A stretch of 64,000 nt of DNA, taken from the NCBI GenBank assembly GCA_033030425.1, contig JAUFSD010000003.1, positions 1,178,001 through 1,242,000 of the forward strand. Reading direction: 5' to 3'. The DNA is from Verpa conica. Lineage: Eukaryota; Ascomycota; Pezizomycetes; Pezizales; Morchellaceae. Made by a program: the position numbers and the translations under genes. The notes beneath the pieces are model-generated. The model was given only the letters and a program-made list of their open reading frames with translations, was not told the origin of the DNA and did not search any database. Below, one piece after another: positions 1 through 19,763 of this stretch; within the stretch, counting starts at the first letter, position 1, and every line of letters begins with the position of its first letter.

Positions 1-23
1 CCTGGAGGAATGTAATAAAACAG

Positions 24-689
24 ATGAGCAAATTAGGTCATACAATTATCAATATCTCCTTACCTCATACAAAACACGCACTATCAGCATACTACGTCCT
101 TGCGCCAGCCGAGGCTTCATCCAACCTAGCAAAATATGACGGTGTACGCTACGGCCATCGCGCAGAACAAGACCGCAGTGGGGAGGAGGAAATACTGTTC
201 GCACCCACGCGACAAACTGGGTTCGGGGATGAGGTCCGTCGGAGAATCCTGATGGGTGCTTATGCACTTAGCTCTCAGGCCAAGGACAACTACTTCATCC
301 AAGCACAGAAAGTGCGGAGGCTTATACAGAAGGATTTTGATGATTGTTTTGTTCAGCCAAACTGGCTGACATATCATGGGAAGAAAGGAGGGCACCCAAG
401 AAGAGGCAATGTGGACGTTATAATCACACCTTGCTCACTGTCAGCAGCGCCGCTATTGGAGGATATAAAGGGCCAGAACTCACCGCTAGATTCGTATGTC
501 AATGATGTGCTGACTGTACCTGCGAACTTGGCAGGGATCCCAGCAATTAGTATTCCCGTCAAGGTGGTTGGTAAAGAGAACAAATGTGGACTTCCAATTG
601 GTATACAGATTATGGCGCAATTTGGCGATGAAGAGACTATGTGGAAGGTTGCAAAGATTGTAGAGGAGTTCTCGACTACAAAAGAGTAA
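24..689 (+). CDS. HER2: Glutamyl-tRNA(Gln) amidotransferase subunit A, mitochondrial (3' part)
   Basis: This is the C-terminal part of an amidase-signature protein of the GatA/HER2 type. The family releases ammonia from glutamine so that Glu-tRNA(Gln) is converted to Gln-tRNA(Gln) in mitochondria. The stretch YVLAPAEASSNLAKYDGVRY (from about residue 24) is the family hallmark, and the C-terminal block around NLAGIPAISIPV is also typical. The Ser-Ser-Lys catalytic residues would lie upstream and are outside the window. The first ATG here is probably not the true start: it directly follows a 3' splice-like sequence (aaaacag, ending at 23), so this is most likely a terminal exon of 220 or so residues. 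The stop at 687-689 is clear. It converges on the MEC1 gene downstream. Family assignment is firm; mitochondrial location is from family knowledge. Confidence 0.88.
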   Translation: MSKLGHTIINISLPHTKHALSAYYVLAPAEASSNLAKYDGVRYGHRAEQDRSGEEEILFAPTRQTGFGDEVRRRILMGAYALSSQAKDNYFIQAQKVRRLIQKDFDDCFVQPNWLTYHGKKGGHPRRGNVDVIITPCSLSAAPLLEDIKGQNSPLDSYVNDVLTVPANLAGIPAISIPVKVVGKENKCGLPIGIQIMAQFGDEETMWKVAKIVEEFSTTKE

Positions 690-1141
690 ACATAAATCTA
701 ATTAAAATTCATTTATAATATGGATTTCCAGATAGAATTAATCTAACTACTGCCTACTACCTCAAATATTTCTACCCTATCTCTCATCATATGAGGTATA
801 ACCTGACACTCCATCATTGAGCCCCACTCTATATGACTGCTCACTAGAAATCCCCACCCAATCTTGATCCAACATCCGTATTATCTTTGCTTAACATCAC
901 AGGATCTCAAGTCATATCTTACCCATTAAACTACCAGCGATTAAGTTTAGGTCCCTCTTTACAGCCCACTTCAGCTTCCCCAGTCTATAAGCTAAATTCT
1001 CCAATAATTACCCCAGGAAAGCATAACTATAAACCTAAGTAGATAGATGGTTTGATCTTTATTTCTCAGGAGTAACTATGAACCACAAGTCTTGTGGATT
1101 TTAGAATAATACGTTGCAAGGACTAACATGGTGGAAACCTC
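690..1141. other. Intergenic region between convergent HER2 and MEC1
   Basis: These 452 bases separate two convergent 3' ends. The sequence is AT-rich, with no open frame resembling a known protein and no obvious repeat. It should contain both 3' UTRs and polyadenylation signals, but none can be assigned with certainty. Confidence 0.6.
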
Positions 1142-9791
<8,650 letters not shown>

Positions 9792-11512
9792 TAGTTACAA
9801 AACTTATCGCAATGGAAAAATTCGATGAAAGGTGGTTAAATGCGGCAATAGATAGTTGAACGTGGTGATACAGGGAAGACGCGTGTCTGAGGAGAGTGGT
9901 CTAAACCAGGGTTAGGGTTATCAAGACTTATCAACAGCCAACCACCTATACTTTTCAATGATAGGCTTAAATCCAGGATTCTAACCCCAAGATTATCTTA
10001 TTCCAGCTTTTCAACTACAAAACGCTAGATCCCCGGAACTCTACAGCCCGCAAATCATGTGGAATCATGCATGTACCTACACCACCGAACCTAAGTTACC
10101 TTACCCAATTTCCCCACAACTACTACATGTAGCTATAAATCCCTAGCTAAGAATATGCGATAGAGAATTTAGTCTAATGTTTTCTACCGAGATACAAAAT
10201 TTCACAGAAATACAAATATACAAATCCAAGCTCTAGCTACCCTACTAAAATAACGATTCAAGGGATAATTCTACCTATTAAGCGTGGCTCTTCATAGTTC
10301 GAGATAAAAAGAAAAATATTACAATACAGGGGTCATTTTAAATACAAAGAAATGACATAACGTTATTTGAAACAATAGTTCCCAGGGCTATGAGCATGAG
10401 AGATATCTAACATAACTCAAGTCAAGTCAGTCAACCACCTTTAACCTAAATTCAGGCCAGGGTTGCGTGTGAGCGGGGGTCTCACACATAAAAGCCGTAG
10501 AATATACACTACGAAAATTTAACAAAGTACTTCTATACCCACCGGGCACTATCTCAGCTTATATAGTAGCTGTTTTAATTAATATACAATCTAAAATTAA
10601 GAAAGTTGCACAAAATATTAGATGTTAAGATATTGATATTCACATAATGAATGAACACTAAATTCAATTATATTTATTAGCTTCATCTCCCAAATTGATA
10701 TATCCGAAGAGATTCATGAGTCTATAATAAGGTCCTTGGGCGATTAATATACTACATAAAATGAAGCTGAGAGCCTGGCCGATGATTTATGGACGTACAG
10801 AGCTCGATTCCCCTAGTGTATATGTATATAGATGTATATATTATCAATGAGCGATAACTCATGAGGCAATAAATAAGCAGGATCTTTGAAAGATTACAAG
10901 GGTGAGTAATAGATATTGACTGTCTCAAAATATTCTCCTAGAGGTCTTATCCTCGGGCATGGCTATTATTAAATCCTATAATAGGTATCCGCGGAGCGAG
11001 GCCATGTTCTATGGAATCAGGGAATTACGCTTAAACCCCTACCCTAGTAAGTATCTATCCCGCCGCAAAATTCAAGTTTCCTAGTACAAATATTGAGCAC
11101 GAGGATTGGCCATACACAACTACATATCTCGAAACGGATTCTCTACCCAACCCTAGATCTTGTGACTTCATGGTGGAGTTTCTGTGGTAAATCACCCCTA
11201 TCAGTCTTATACTCCATCATTAATCGAAATGCACGAATAAAGAGGTTGATTTATTCGCGGGTGCCAAGTGATATTCTCACGTGACTTCCCGCTTATAGCG
11301 AGTGATCAAACGTGACTTAGCCTTATTAAAAAGCTTAGGCTCGAGGAATTACACGCATTTAAGCACTTATCCTAGTCCCAGACAGTCATAATAATAGCAT
11401 TATTTATTCTAGTAGAGAAACAGGTACAGTGGAACAAGTAGTTATTGAGAAAACTACAACAAACGAATCATGCATGTTTCTTGCGTGCTTACTTCTATAA
11501 AATACAAACTTT
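9792..11512. other. Intergenic region between MEC1 start and RanGAP 3' end
   Basis: About 1.7 kb of AT-rich sequence, without a supported gene. It must hold the MEC1 promoter (near 9792-10100) and the RanGAP 3' UTR. It contains one TACATGTA palindrome at 10124-10131, a short hairpin with 7-bp arms (GTGTGAG/CTCACAC) near 10465-10490 and many short AT tracts. No TIR element was recognised. Confidence 0.5.
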
Positions 11513-12856
11513 CTAAATGTTAGTACCACTTAGAAGATCTACAAGGTCGTCAACGGCGGCATCCTTTCTCTGTGGTACTTTCTTCTGCTCTTCCTCCTCG
11601 GCATCCTTAATGATATCAAGCCCCCTCTCGTCTTCCTCTTCCTCTTCATCAGAATCTCCTTCTAGCTCATCAAGATCGTCTAATTCTCCAAACCCCCTGT
11701 TCTCGAAGATTTCTCTCAGTGCCTCAATAGAGGGGTCATCCTCTGAAAATTTATTTCCATTAAGCTCCACCAGCTTCAGTTGCGGCAGCGCCACCTTAAC
11801 AGCAAGTTTGAGGGCCTCAATACCCTTAGCATCAATATCGTTGAACTGTAGTCTCAGCACCTGGATTTCCTTGTTTTTTCCTTGGCTCAATGCTTCAGCC
11901 AGCAATAAACCTCCCCTCGCACTCAGCAAACAATCCCCAACAGCCAGCTCAACTAGACTCTTCCAGCCCGTTACAACAGTCGCCAATGCAGCGGCACCCT
12001 TCGCTGTGAATGTGTTGTCTTGCAAATCGACTGTTCCTAGCTCGGTACACTTTGACAGCCCCTCCCTCAGCAACTTATCGATTCCTTCCTGTCTAATCCC
12101 ATTCTGTACCATTTTCACTGTCTTGAGTGTCTTGTGCGCAGCATATGCAGCAGCCCACGCGTCCATAGATCCATTTTCAAGTCTATTGCGGCCACAGACA
12201 ATGGTCTCAAGTGGGGGGAATGAGGAGTTTGTCGCTTTGAGGGTGGCAAGGTCTTTGATAGCATTAGCGACTATAGTACCACCAGCGGGGCCAAGCCCAT
12301 TGTTGTTGAGTAGGAGATGTCGCAGAGGTCCCGCTTTAGAGTAGAAGTCACGGAGAGGCTCAGCGAGACGACCACCAAAGGCGTTATCTGAGAGATCTAC
12401 GGTGTGGAGGTAGGGAAGCGTGAGAAGAGGAGTGAGGAGGGCGGTGAGGGCCTCAGGGATTTCTGAGATGAGACGGCCAGTGAAAATGTCGTCTGCTTTG
12501 AAGATCTGGGGAAGTTAGTAGGGGCAGGGAGGAATATAGAGTAAAGTGGGAAGAGCAAGGGGGCAGATAGACCTTAAGGTTTTTATTTGACTTCAGGATC
12601 TCACCAAGAGCTTTGCAAGCGTCGATTCCGAGGGTATTCCCGCCGAGTCTTATCTCTTCGACGATAGTGTTATCCTTGAGGGATGAAATATAGGGCTCGA
12701 CATCTACCTATAGATCATAGTAAGGAGCATTTAGTAAGTTACTCTATAGATTTTTAAGTTGCTACATAGCTTCAAAGAAGGAAGGAAACTCACAGCCGAG
12801 TCAAGCTTCAACGGCTTGCCATCATTAGACTTGAGATTGAAGATCTTATCGCTCAT
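11513..12856 (-). CDS. RNA1: Ran GTPase-activating protein (RanGAP1/Rna1)
   Basis: Leucine-rich-repeat protein that stimulates GTP hydrolysis by Ran in the cytoplasm and so drives nuclear import and export. The start is ATG at 12854-12856 (MSDKIFNLKSNDGKPLKL), followed by a donor at about 12798. Two further short introns lie near 12780-12720 and 12570-12510. The long last exon (to 11513) carries the LRRs, for example LRHLLLNNNGLGPAGG, VKMVQNGIRQEGID and LRLQFNDIDAKGIEAL. It ends with the acidic tail typical of fungal RanGAPs (ELEGDSDEEEEEDERG), then a basic C-terminus. Size about 400 residues, as expected. The ATG at 12166 is internal to the last exon. Identification rests on LRR spacing plus the acidic tail and is strong. 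Confidence 0.92.
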
Positions 12857-14798
12857 AGTGATATATTCCCCGTTGACTCTCCTACAGTCCAGTAGCTAAA
12901 TAATAGAGCTTTCTTAGCTATATCGAATGTTCAAACAAAAAAAGGGCGGTGGTTTGTTTATTAACAGAGGGGTATTTTTCTAGGTGGGGTTTTTTTTTCC
13001 ACGTGCCATTCAACCGACCAGCATTCCCCCCATCGATTACCCGGTCGGATGCCAAGGATGGAGGCTTAAAATCTTTAATTTCACTTCCAAGGACCCCAGG
13101 GTGTATGTCTCCGCTTTACGCAAATACATGCCATCGCTCACCTAGTGTTTGCTTCGCGATATTTCCGAATCTCAATTATAGAGTTAAAGCACGGCCTGAT
13201 TTTCGGGGATTGAAGCTGCCCCGGGTTTGTTTGTGGCATGTGGCAGTTACCGGTGCTTAGGATCTCTTCATATAAAGGGTTGGAACATCAGCGAGAAGAT
13301 ATGGATTGGTATCGGCCACCGTACCCTGTCTCCCCAGCTAATGGGATCTATTGAATTAGTGATGGCCCCTATGAGGGATGATAAGTGTAGCCTTATGGTT
13401 GGCCGAGGCAGAGTCTGTAGGTACGGATATCCGCTATTGAACATCTACCCCGATTCTGACGCGTGTTTGGTCTTGGTGGAACGAAATCAAGCACCAGTCC
13501 CGGCAAGGCACGTCGTGGGCACAAACAAATACGTGACAGTAAAGGGAAGGAAAAACAGTCGCCGCAGAGATCAAAATACCTTCTGACCTCTATCTATGGA
13601 TTCGGAAATAAGGGAGAGAAAACATACAACAGCCAAGCCTTCATCAACAATTCTTTGTAATTTGTTTCTAAAAGAACTTGAGAAAGCTTCAGTCCGAATT
13701 TAGCGTCGGAACTCGACCCTGTACGGCTAGTCTAAAATTATTTCCGATCATGTCCCTTGCAGCAACCATCCGGGGGAGAGCCATGAATAGATCTCACGTT
13801 CCTCCCGAGTTTCTCGTACGAGTAATATACTCCGTCAGTGTTATAACAGTCGTCTACTGCGGCTGTCCATAGCCATAACCCTTTCAGACAAGACAAGGGA
13901 TATCGAGGAGCCGAAAGCACAAGCAGGAGACTTAACGTTTATATCCATGTATATGTAGAAGGCTCAAGTGACTGCAGGTACCGATGCTCCAATCATGTAC
14001 AAGGGTAACTGTACTATGTAGGGTTTTTCCGAAGGGCACAACCAACTACTTGTCTGCCAGCATAAGAACCCGGAGACAGGGGGGTAGTTTTTGTATGGTG
14101 TGGCGTCGTGCACTGATATTTTGCCATACAAAAACGACCCCCCCCTGTTTCCGGGTTCTTATGCTGGTGGACAAGTACCAAGCATGAGCCACTTGAATAC
14201 AAGGCCAGACACCGTTAGATATGGATCGACGACGTTACGTGTTCCGTGTTTGCACATCCGGTTGCTTACTTGCTTCGGCAGGGCAGGGCATGGCAGGGGG
14301 ATTCACGCCCATTGAGAAGACGCGTGCATGCTTGTGTCACCGCTACCTTTTTTCTTTTTTACGAAGTACAAGTGCAAGTAAGAGAAGGGGCATCAGATAC
14401 ATGTGTATAGTAGCGCCCAGTCCATACATGTAGTCAGTCAGTCAGAATAAAAACGCAATTTTCCCACCAACACTCATTTCTCCTCCTTTTGACAGTTTTG
14501 ACCCCTTGTTTTTCCCACTCTTTTGTTTTCTGAAACATTTCCTCGTTCGTTTCTGTTGCCGTTGTTACCTTCGTTCCACTCTGCATACACTGGCATAATA
14601 ACAACAACCTTAGCTCTATCTGAGACACAAGAAGAATCCTGCTGCTTCACCCAGCTCACAGCCTAGCTACCGTCTATCGAGTAACACCCCATCATCATCA
14701 CACAACACCCCCCCCCCTAACTACTCCCTTTAACATCATCCCCCCTCCCCTCCCCAGCCAGTCCCACCCTGCCGGTACCAAACAGAAGCCCACCCATA
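12857..14798. other. Divergent intergenic region with a foldback element and a C/T-rich leader
   Basis: This 1.9-kb gap lies between the divergent starts of RanGAP and the 14799 gene. The left half (12950-13900) is less AT-rich than most gaps and has several meaningless short open frames. A near-perfect foldback occupies 14048-14176. From about 14460 to 14798 the + strand is strongly pyrimidine-rich with C runs, which is typical of the promoter or 5' UTR of an expressed fungal gene and presumably belongs to the gene starting at 14799. No other coding signal is seen. Confidence 0.55.
14048..14176. repeat. Foldback (hairpin) element, about 129 bp
   Basis: Two arms of about 50 bases face each other around a 25-base loop. 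The left arm begins ACTTGTCTGCCAGCATAAG (14048 on), and the right arm ends with its near-complement CTTATGCTGGTGGACAAGT at 14176. Only a few mismatches and a one-base difference in the central G/C run separate the arms. No coding capacity and no clear target-site duplication. It looks like a MITE or a solo foldback element. Confidence 0.75.
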
Positions 14799-15416
14799 AT
14801 GGCACCCAATGGAATTCCTCATCTTCAGCTCCCAGTATTGGCTCCCTTAGAGCCCCTCACATCAGGCACAAATTTGCCCCACGTCCCCGCCGGAGAGCTG
14901 ACTCCTACCGAGAATACAGCAAAAGATCCAAAACCCCCACCGACACCCACATCCCTCGATGCCTCCGCTACGACGCCACCACAATCCCCTGGCCGTCCTA
15001 CATCTATGCGTCGTTTCCTGTCTCGTGTTTCTCTAAACTCTTCATATACACACGAGGACGACGACAAAGCTTCTATTCTCTCAGGACCCCTATCTCCAAC
15101 AACATCCGTCATGTCACGCGACAGCAAGAGAAAGGTCTCTGGAAGCAAGAAAGGATCTTGGTGGAAAAAGTCCAAGAAGGAAGACAAGAGTCAAAATCTT
15201 TCGAGATTACCGCCTGTTGCTGCGGCTGCTGCCACTGTTATTGCTGCTCAGGTTGCTGCCCCAGCTCACACTGAAAGCTCTCCTACTAGCTCTCCTCCAG
15301 GAATAACTCGTACCAAGACGGTACAATCGATTGCTCCTCCTCCGAGACTACCGGACGATCTCTTTGGAAGTGGGTTTTCGAGTTTGGATAGCGATATGTT
15401 CAAGAATTTCAAGTAA
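14799..15416 (+). CDS. Hypothetical Pro/Ser/Thr-rich protein, 205 aa
   Basis: I do not recognise this protein. It is a single uninterrupted exon of 205 residues, beginning MAPNGIPHLQLPVLAPLEP. The first 70 residues are rich in Pro and Thr (ENTAKDPKPPPTPTSLD). A basic/serine segment follows (SMRRFLSRVSLNSSYTHEDD, then KRKVSGSKKGSWWKKSKKE at about 110-128), then an alanine-rich stretch (VAAAAATVIAAQVAAPA) and a C-terminus FGSGFSSLDSDMFKNFK. It appears largely disordered, and the basic patch could be a nuclear localisation or membrane-binding signal (inference). Support for being a real gene: good start context after a long pyrimidine-rich leader, biased but protein-like composition, and the contrast between coding and flanking base composition. 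No enzyme motif is visible. Confidence 0.7.
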   Translation: MAPNGIPHLQLPVLAPLEPLTSGTNLPHVPAGELTPTENTAKDPKPPPTPTSLDASATTPPQSPGRPTSMRRFLSRVSLNSSYTHEDDDKASILSGPLSPTTSVMSRDSKRKVSGSKKGSWWKKSKKEDKSQNLSRLPPVAAAAATVIAAQVAAPAHTESSPTSSPPGITRTKTVQSIAPPPRLPDDLFGSGFSSLDSDMFKNFK

Positions 15417-17310
15417 ACCGTCAAATTAGTGCATTAACAGCGATGACTGGCAGGTAGGCGGAACGTTGGGCTACGGAACTGAGGGGGGACCTGATTTTTT
15501 TCTTGCTTTTTCTCTTTCCTTTTGCCGTACGTTATGTTCTCCTCAGTCCCTATTTTTCAACAAGATGGAGAAGAGGGAATTACAGTCGGTAATAACCCCA
15601 CCCTTGTTAATGTGATTTTGAGCCCAATCTCACTACCGTGGGTTGGTCGGGGGAGTAATTATCTATACCCAGGACCTGGGATAGGGGGGTGTTTCTATTA
15701 TTATATTCCCCCCCCCCCATTTCCTAAGTTTCCTTTATTCTTTTTTGCAACTTCGATTCATGTCGCGCTTCCTTTGAAAGGATTTATTACCGTTCAGGCA
15801 AAACTATGGCAAAAAGTTACTTGCTTTTGGAATATCGTGGGAAAATCGTCGGGTACGGCGTTCTCTTGGGGATTAGGCTTGTTTGTGTTTGTGTCTTTTT
15901 TTCTTTTTTCTTTATACATTCTTATCGGGTATGGGAGGGGGGTATATTTTCTTTTGTAAACACCTAATTTTATTGTTGCTGTCTTGATATTATGGAGGCT
16001 AAAGTTAGTAACTAATCCTCTCCCCTATTTTTATTTCCTGTTCTTTGTCTTGTGATGACCAGCATCGTATATCCTTTTTGTTTACCATTTTTTTCTCTAC
16101 TCTGTTATGGGTTACATAGCTAATCTTTAGCCCCTACCATTGTTTTTTTTTGTTTTTTTTATTCGCTATATTTCTCTCCTATTCACACCACACACGTTTT
16201 ACAGCGGCTTCATCTCTATGTTCTGCACCCCGTCTAATTTACTTAACCAATAAGAACATAAGGAGATACATACAATGTTACTCCTTCGCATTTTAGTGTG
16301 TAGCCTCTAAATCGAACGGATAAGTGGTGTTCAGGGAAGACACGTCGCGATATAGGTGGAGTCGTATCATTTGTAGACCGGAGAATAGACGGGTTGATAT
16401 GAGACGTTTCGGGGAAATAGAGAATGTGGGACCAGAAGATATTAATTGGATACGATAAAAGATGCTGGTGCGATCATTTCCGTCAGGATCACATGCATTT
16501 TCGGTAGCTATTGATGGCCTCTGGTGTTCTTTGTATTAGTAATTATGGCAAATATATACAATCCAATCGGTGTTTAGAGGAGTGGAAATAAAATTAAGTA
16601 GGGCGTTCTAACCAATATTGGTACCAAAAGAGTTGACGAATCAGGCGACAGGTATATGTTGTATATATCCCATTCTTACTTAGGTGGTGGTCTCGTGCCT
16701 AAGTAGGGATTGTGGCTCACTACCCCTTACAGTCACCAGATACATAGAGAAAATAGATGATCCGGTAGAAGACAGGGCCATGGGGAGGAAGGGAAGTTAA
16801 AGGAATGCCATCTTGACAGGTGTTTTAGGAGCTGGTAATCTTTATAGTTTGGGTGCCACTATAATTCACGGGGCTTTGAAATTAAAAGCTACAGTTTACA
16901 ATTACATAAGTGTAGTTTAGATATATTTCTACCTTACAAATAGTGAGTACCTTAGCCTTTGGGCTCCATGTACCTATGATTAATTCATTCACCTTACCAA
17001 TGCATGTAGTTGTTCACTCGAGTGATGTATCATGATCCAAAAGTAACCCGACCCCACAAAGGAGAAAGTATACTTGCAGCTCCCTAGGGTATCTTTGCCG
17101 TTCAAAAACCACAAAGGAAAAATTACAATCATAAAAGTACCCCTCCAGCAATCAGAATCAAGGATATATATCCAACCTAAGTAATCCGTCATACCCTCTA
17201 CGATACCTACGTAGCCTGTACACGAGGCACACTTAGCAAAATATACCACCGATGCTGTATATGTGCAATACCGTGCACGTACCCTTAGTGAAAAGGAAAA
17301 AAAGAGATAA
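15417..17310. other. Intergenic region, 3' of the 14799 gene to tRNA-Leu
   Basis: About 1.9 kb with no supported gene. The first 700 bases are T- and G-rich on the + strand, with homopolymer runs (for example ten C near 15709) and T-rich tracts near 16080-16190; they look like 3' UTR and spacer. A 146-codon open frame at 15522-15959 is low complexity and not believable. A small inverted repeat (CTTACTTAGG/CCTAAGTAG) lies near 16675-16705. Confidence 0.5.
17297..17303 (-). terminator. Pol III terminator of tRNA-Leu
   Basis: A run of seven A on the + strand, read as seven T on the minus strand, lies 8-14 bases beyond the tRNA 3' end. This is the standard RNA polymerase III stop signal. Confidence 0.75.
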
Positions 17311-17424
17311 TGAAAGGAGGGGGATTCGAACCCCCGCGGGCTAGGCCCATGAGAAACCTCGTTTTTTAAACAAGAAAGCAGTAGATGCTTGAGTCACACA
17401 CCTTAACCACTCGGTCATCCTTCC
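17311..17424 (-). tRNA. tRNA-Leu(CAA), intron-containing
   Basis: Read on the minus strand the acceptor arms GGAAGGA and TCCTTTC pair over seven positions (one G-T), followed by discriminator A, as expected for leucine. The D arm is ACC-GAGTGGTTAA-GGT. The anticodon CAA lies at 17391-17389 in the context GACTCAAG. A long variable arm (GGGCCTAGCCC) marks a class II tRNA, and the T arm is GGGGG-TTCGAAT-CCCCC. The distance between the anticodon and the 3' half implies an intron of roughly 30-35 nt just after position 37, as is common for tRNA-Leu(CAA) of fungi. The predicted anticodon stem TGTGA/TCTCA has one mismatch, so the exact intron ends are uncertain. Confidence 0.9.
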
Positions 17425-18257
17425 ATTGATTATTTTTGAGTTCTCGGGGTACTTAGTTAAAGTATAGGCGCCTCCTAGAAGCTACTTTATGAGCTTTTAG
17501 TTTTATTCAGAAATTCTTGCTATTTATACCCCATATACTCGCGCGTTAATTAATAACTCGGAATTTTTATAACCGCAGCACTAAAACACCATCAAGAAAC
17601 CCCTAGTAAATAGACCCTAAATGCTTTTATGACTAATTAATATTTAGTTGAATTACCAATTATAATACTATGAGATTCTAACTACAATTTTCTTATTACT
17701 ATTACACCACTGTGCTCATTCTGGTGGTTGTAACCACATTCCGAGTTGTTAATTAACGCGCGAGTATAATCACTCGAATAATCTAGTGAATAAAACTCAA
17801 GCCCTTTATTATGAGAAGGGATTTCTTGTTTGGAGCTTCGATATAAATATTTGTATCTTCGGCCAGCTATTAATTATTGAGGGAGTGATATTCTAAACGT
17901 ATTAACCTGCTTGAAACTCTTATACGATACTACATAAAATGGTGCTGTAGATAAAGAATGGATTTAAAGTAGTAATAATTACATAATAGGTAACGATCAA
18001 AGCCATACCCGTTATGCCAAGAAACCAACATAGACTCAGAAAGCTGGAAAAAAAGGAAAACTCCTGGTACCCCAAAAAACATAACCTATTGTCCCCTAAC
18101 ATGCCGCCTAGATACTAAACTAAAGAAAGTTAAAGATCTCATAATCATACCGGGAAACCTCACCCTCATATCATAAACCGTCACCGCACCAAGAATAAAA
18201 GGTTCTTTCGAGTTCATTAGTTTTGTACAGTGATTCCTCTCTCATTGGTATCGAAAT
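17425..18257. other. Intergenic region with a TIR element
   Basis: AT-rich spacer between tRNA-Leu and the ISN1 3' end. It includes the 231-bp TIR element at 17536-17766. The remainder (17767-18257) shows no gene-like frame. Confidence 0.5.
17536..17766. mobile_element. Short TIR element (MITE) flanked by TA, 231 bp
   Basis: Terminal inverted repeats of 28 bases: the left end reads TACTCGCGCGTTAATTAA and continues to 17563, and the right end (17739-17766) is its complement with one mismatch. A TA dinucleotide flanks both sides (17534-17535 and 17767-17768), which fits Tc1/mariner-type TA target duplication. The interior is AT-rich and has no coding frame, so it is non-autonomous. Confidence 0.8.
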
Positions 18258-19763
18258 TTAGCAATCAGTTGGCATTCCGTTCTCCAGCAAACTACTCAGC
18301 TCATCCAAGCTACTAACCGTCTCCGCTGGATTCGCAACCCACACAGTAGTCCCCGCCATCCGTGCTTTGAAGTCATTGTGTCCCGCACTCAGAAACTGAT
18401 CCCCAATGTGCAAAGTCTCACTCCCCTTGACATCCTTGAAAAATCTCTGACAACATAACACACCTAGTCTCTTATCGCCTATATCGACGAATACATCATT
18501 ACCTCCATTAAATGCGCAGAATGGCAGCCTTCGCCCAACCTCGCTGAGCTCTAATGTCTTTTGCGCGGCAAGCACAGCCTCTTCGAGTTGCTCACGCTCA
18601 AACTTGACACCGGTGACAAGCGGGACGATGCCTACTGCGCGGGGTTTGCGCAAGATAGTGGCTTTGAGCGACATAGTTGATACTGACTCCAGAAGTGCAG
18701 TCTGAGCAATGTCAAGGAGCTTTTGAATATCTTCTTCTGTCCAGAGACGCATTTCGTCAAGGGCCCAAATATCTCGAGAGACACCTGAGAGTAGAGTATC
18801 TGAGGTTGCGTCAAACTTGAAGAGGTATGAAGATTCACCCCCAAGGATGATAAGGTTTGAGCGCTGTGCATCTATGAGAAGTGGAGAAGTATTAATTGCA
18901 TCAAGGAGACCATAGAGACGCTCTTTATACCGGATGCTATCAGTGTACCCAGCTGCTGTGACGATACCAATGCAGAGGCCTTTAGACATGAGGTGGATGA
19001 TCCGTGGGATCACGGGACTCTCGGGGGAGAGACATTGGCCGTCATCGTAGAGTGTTACGTCTCCGTCAAAGGTGACAAGTTTAAGAGGTCCGTTGCGGGT
19101 AGTGAGCGACATGATTTGTGCCGTGTTGAGTATCAGTCGGATATCATTGAATGACGGGGCTACGAATCTACGTGACGAGATTGCACGCCGGGAGTCTTGG
19201 GCTACGAAGGCAGCTTCGAGGAGAAGTGGCGTGAAGAAGGTTCCGACAGAGGGTACGAGAAACCGAAGTTTAGAACGTTCGGGGGTGCCGGCCCGTTCGT
19301 GTGCAACTAAATCAGCATGTCAGACAATGATGGAACTGTGGGAAAGTTTGAGGTGAGCTACTATGATCATTGATGAGCTCTTCGACATCTTTCATGATTT
19401 CACGGTAGCGGCGGCGGGCCTCAATAGCCATGTCAGGGAGGGAGGCATCCCCAGCAACGGCAGTGGGCTGGGAGTGGAGAACGAATGGAACTGCAAGAAG
19501 GCCCTTGATGAATTCAATAAGGGCATCACGACGATGGGCCTAGAGGAGAAGAAGTTAGAATCCAGGATTATAGTTGTTTAGTGAGGTGGAATGGTATGAT
19601 TTTTAATTAATTGGAATATACGTATACTAATACGAGAGGTAAGGACATACCTTCAGGGCGTATTCGACACGGTATCTAGAGGTAAAGGGGTGGTTAAACG
19701 TGGAAAGAACACGAATACGGTAGCATACAGTCAGGATAGCTCTGTTTCTTACCTGGTAGTCAT
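18258..19763 (-). CDS. ISN1: IMP-specific 5'-nucleotidase
   Basis: HAD-superfamily enzyme that hydrolyses IMP to inosine in purine turnover in the cytosol. The spliced start is ATG at 19761-19763: MTTR then intron, YRVEYALK then intron, then AHRRDALIEFIKGLLAVPF, which is the conserved ISN1 N-terminus. One more intron lies near 19370-19310. The last exon has the catalytic aspartate motif LVTFDGDVTLYDDGQ (about 19085-19040), a C-terminal HAD motif with LHIGDQF and GTTVWVANPAET, and ends at 18258. The total of about 410 residues matches the family. The ATG at 19112 lies inside the last exon and is not the true start. The gene is divergent from ERG6, with a shared 1.1-kb upstream region. Confidence 0.93.

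Noticed and set aside
9905..9925. Telomere-like GGGTTAGGGTTA
   Set aside because: Only about two units and internal to a gene-dense region; chance occurrence is likely.
11517..12344. 275-codon plus-strand frame rich in Ser
   Set aside because: It is the antisense shadow of RanGAP; the Ser run is the complement of the acidic tail codons.
15522..15959. 145-residue frame downstream of the 14799 gene
   Set aside because: Low complexity, hydrophobic from T-rich DNA, overlaps the probable 3' UTR.
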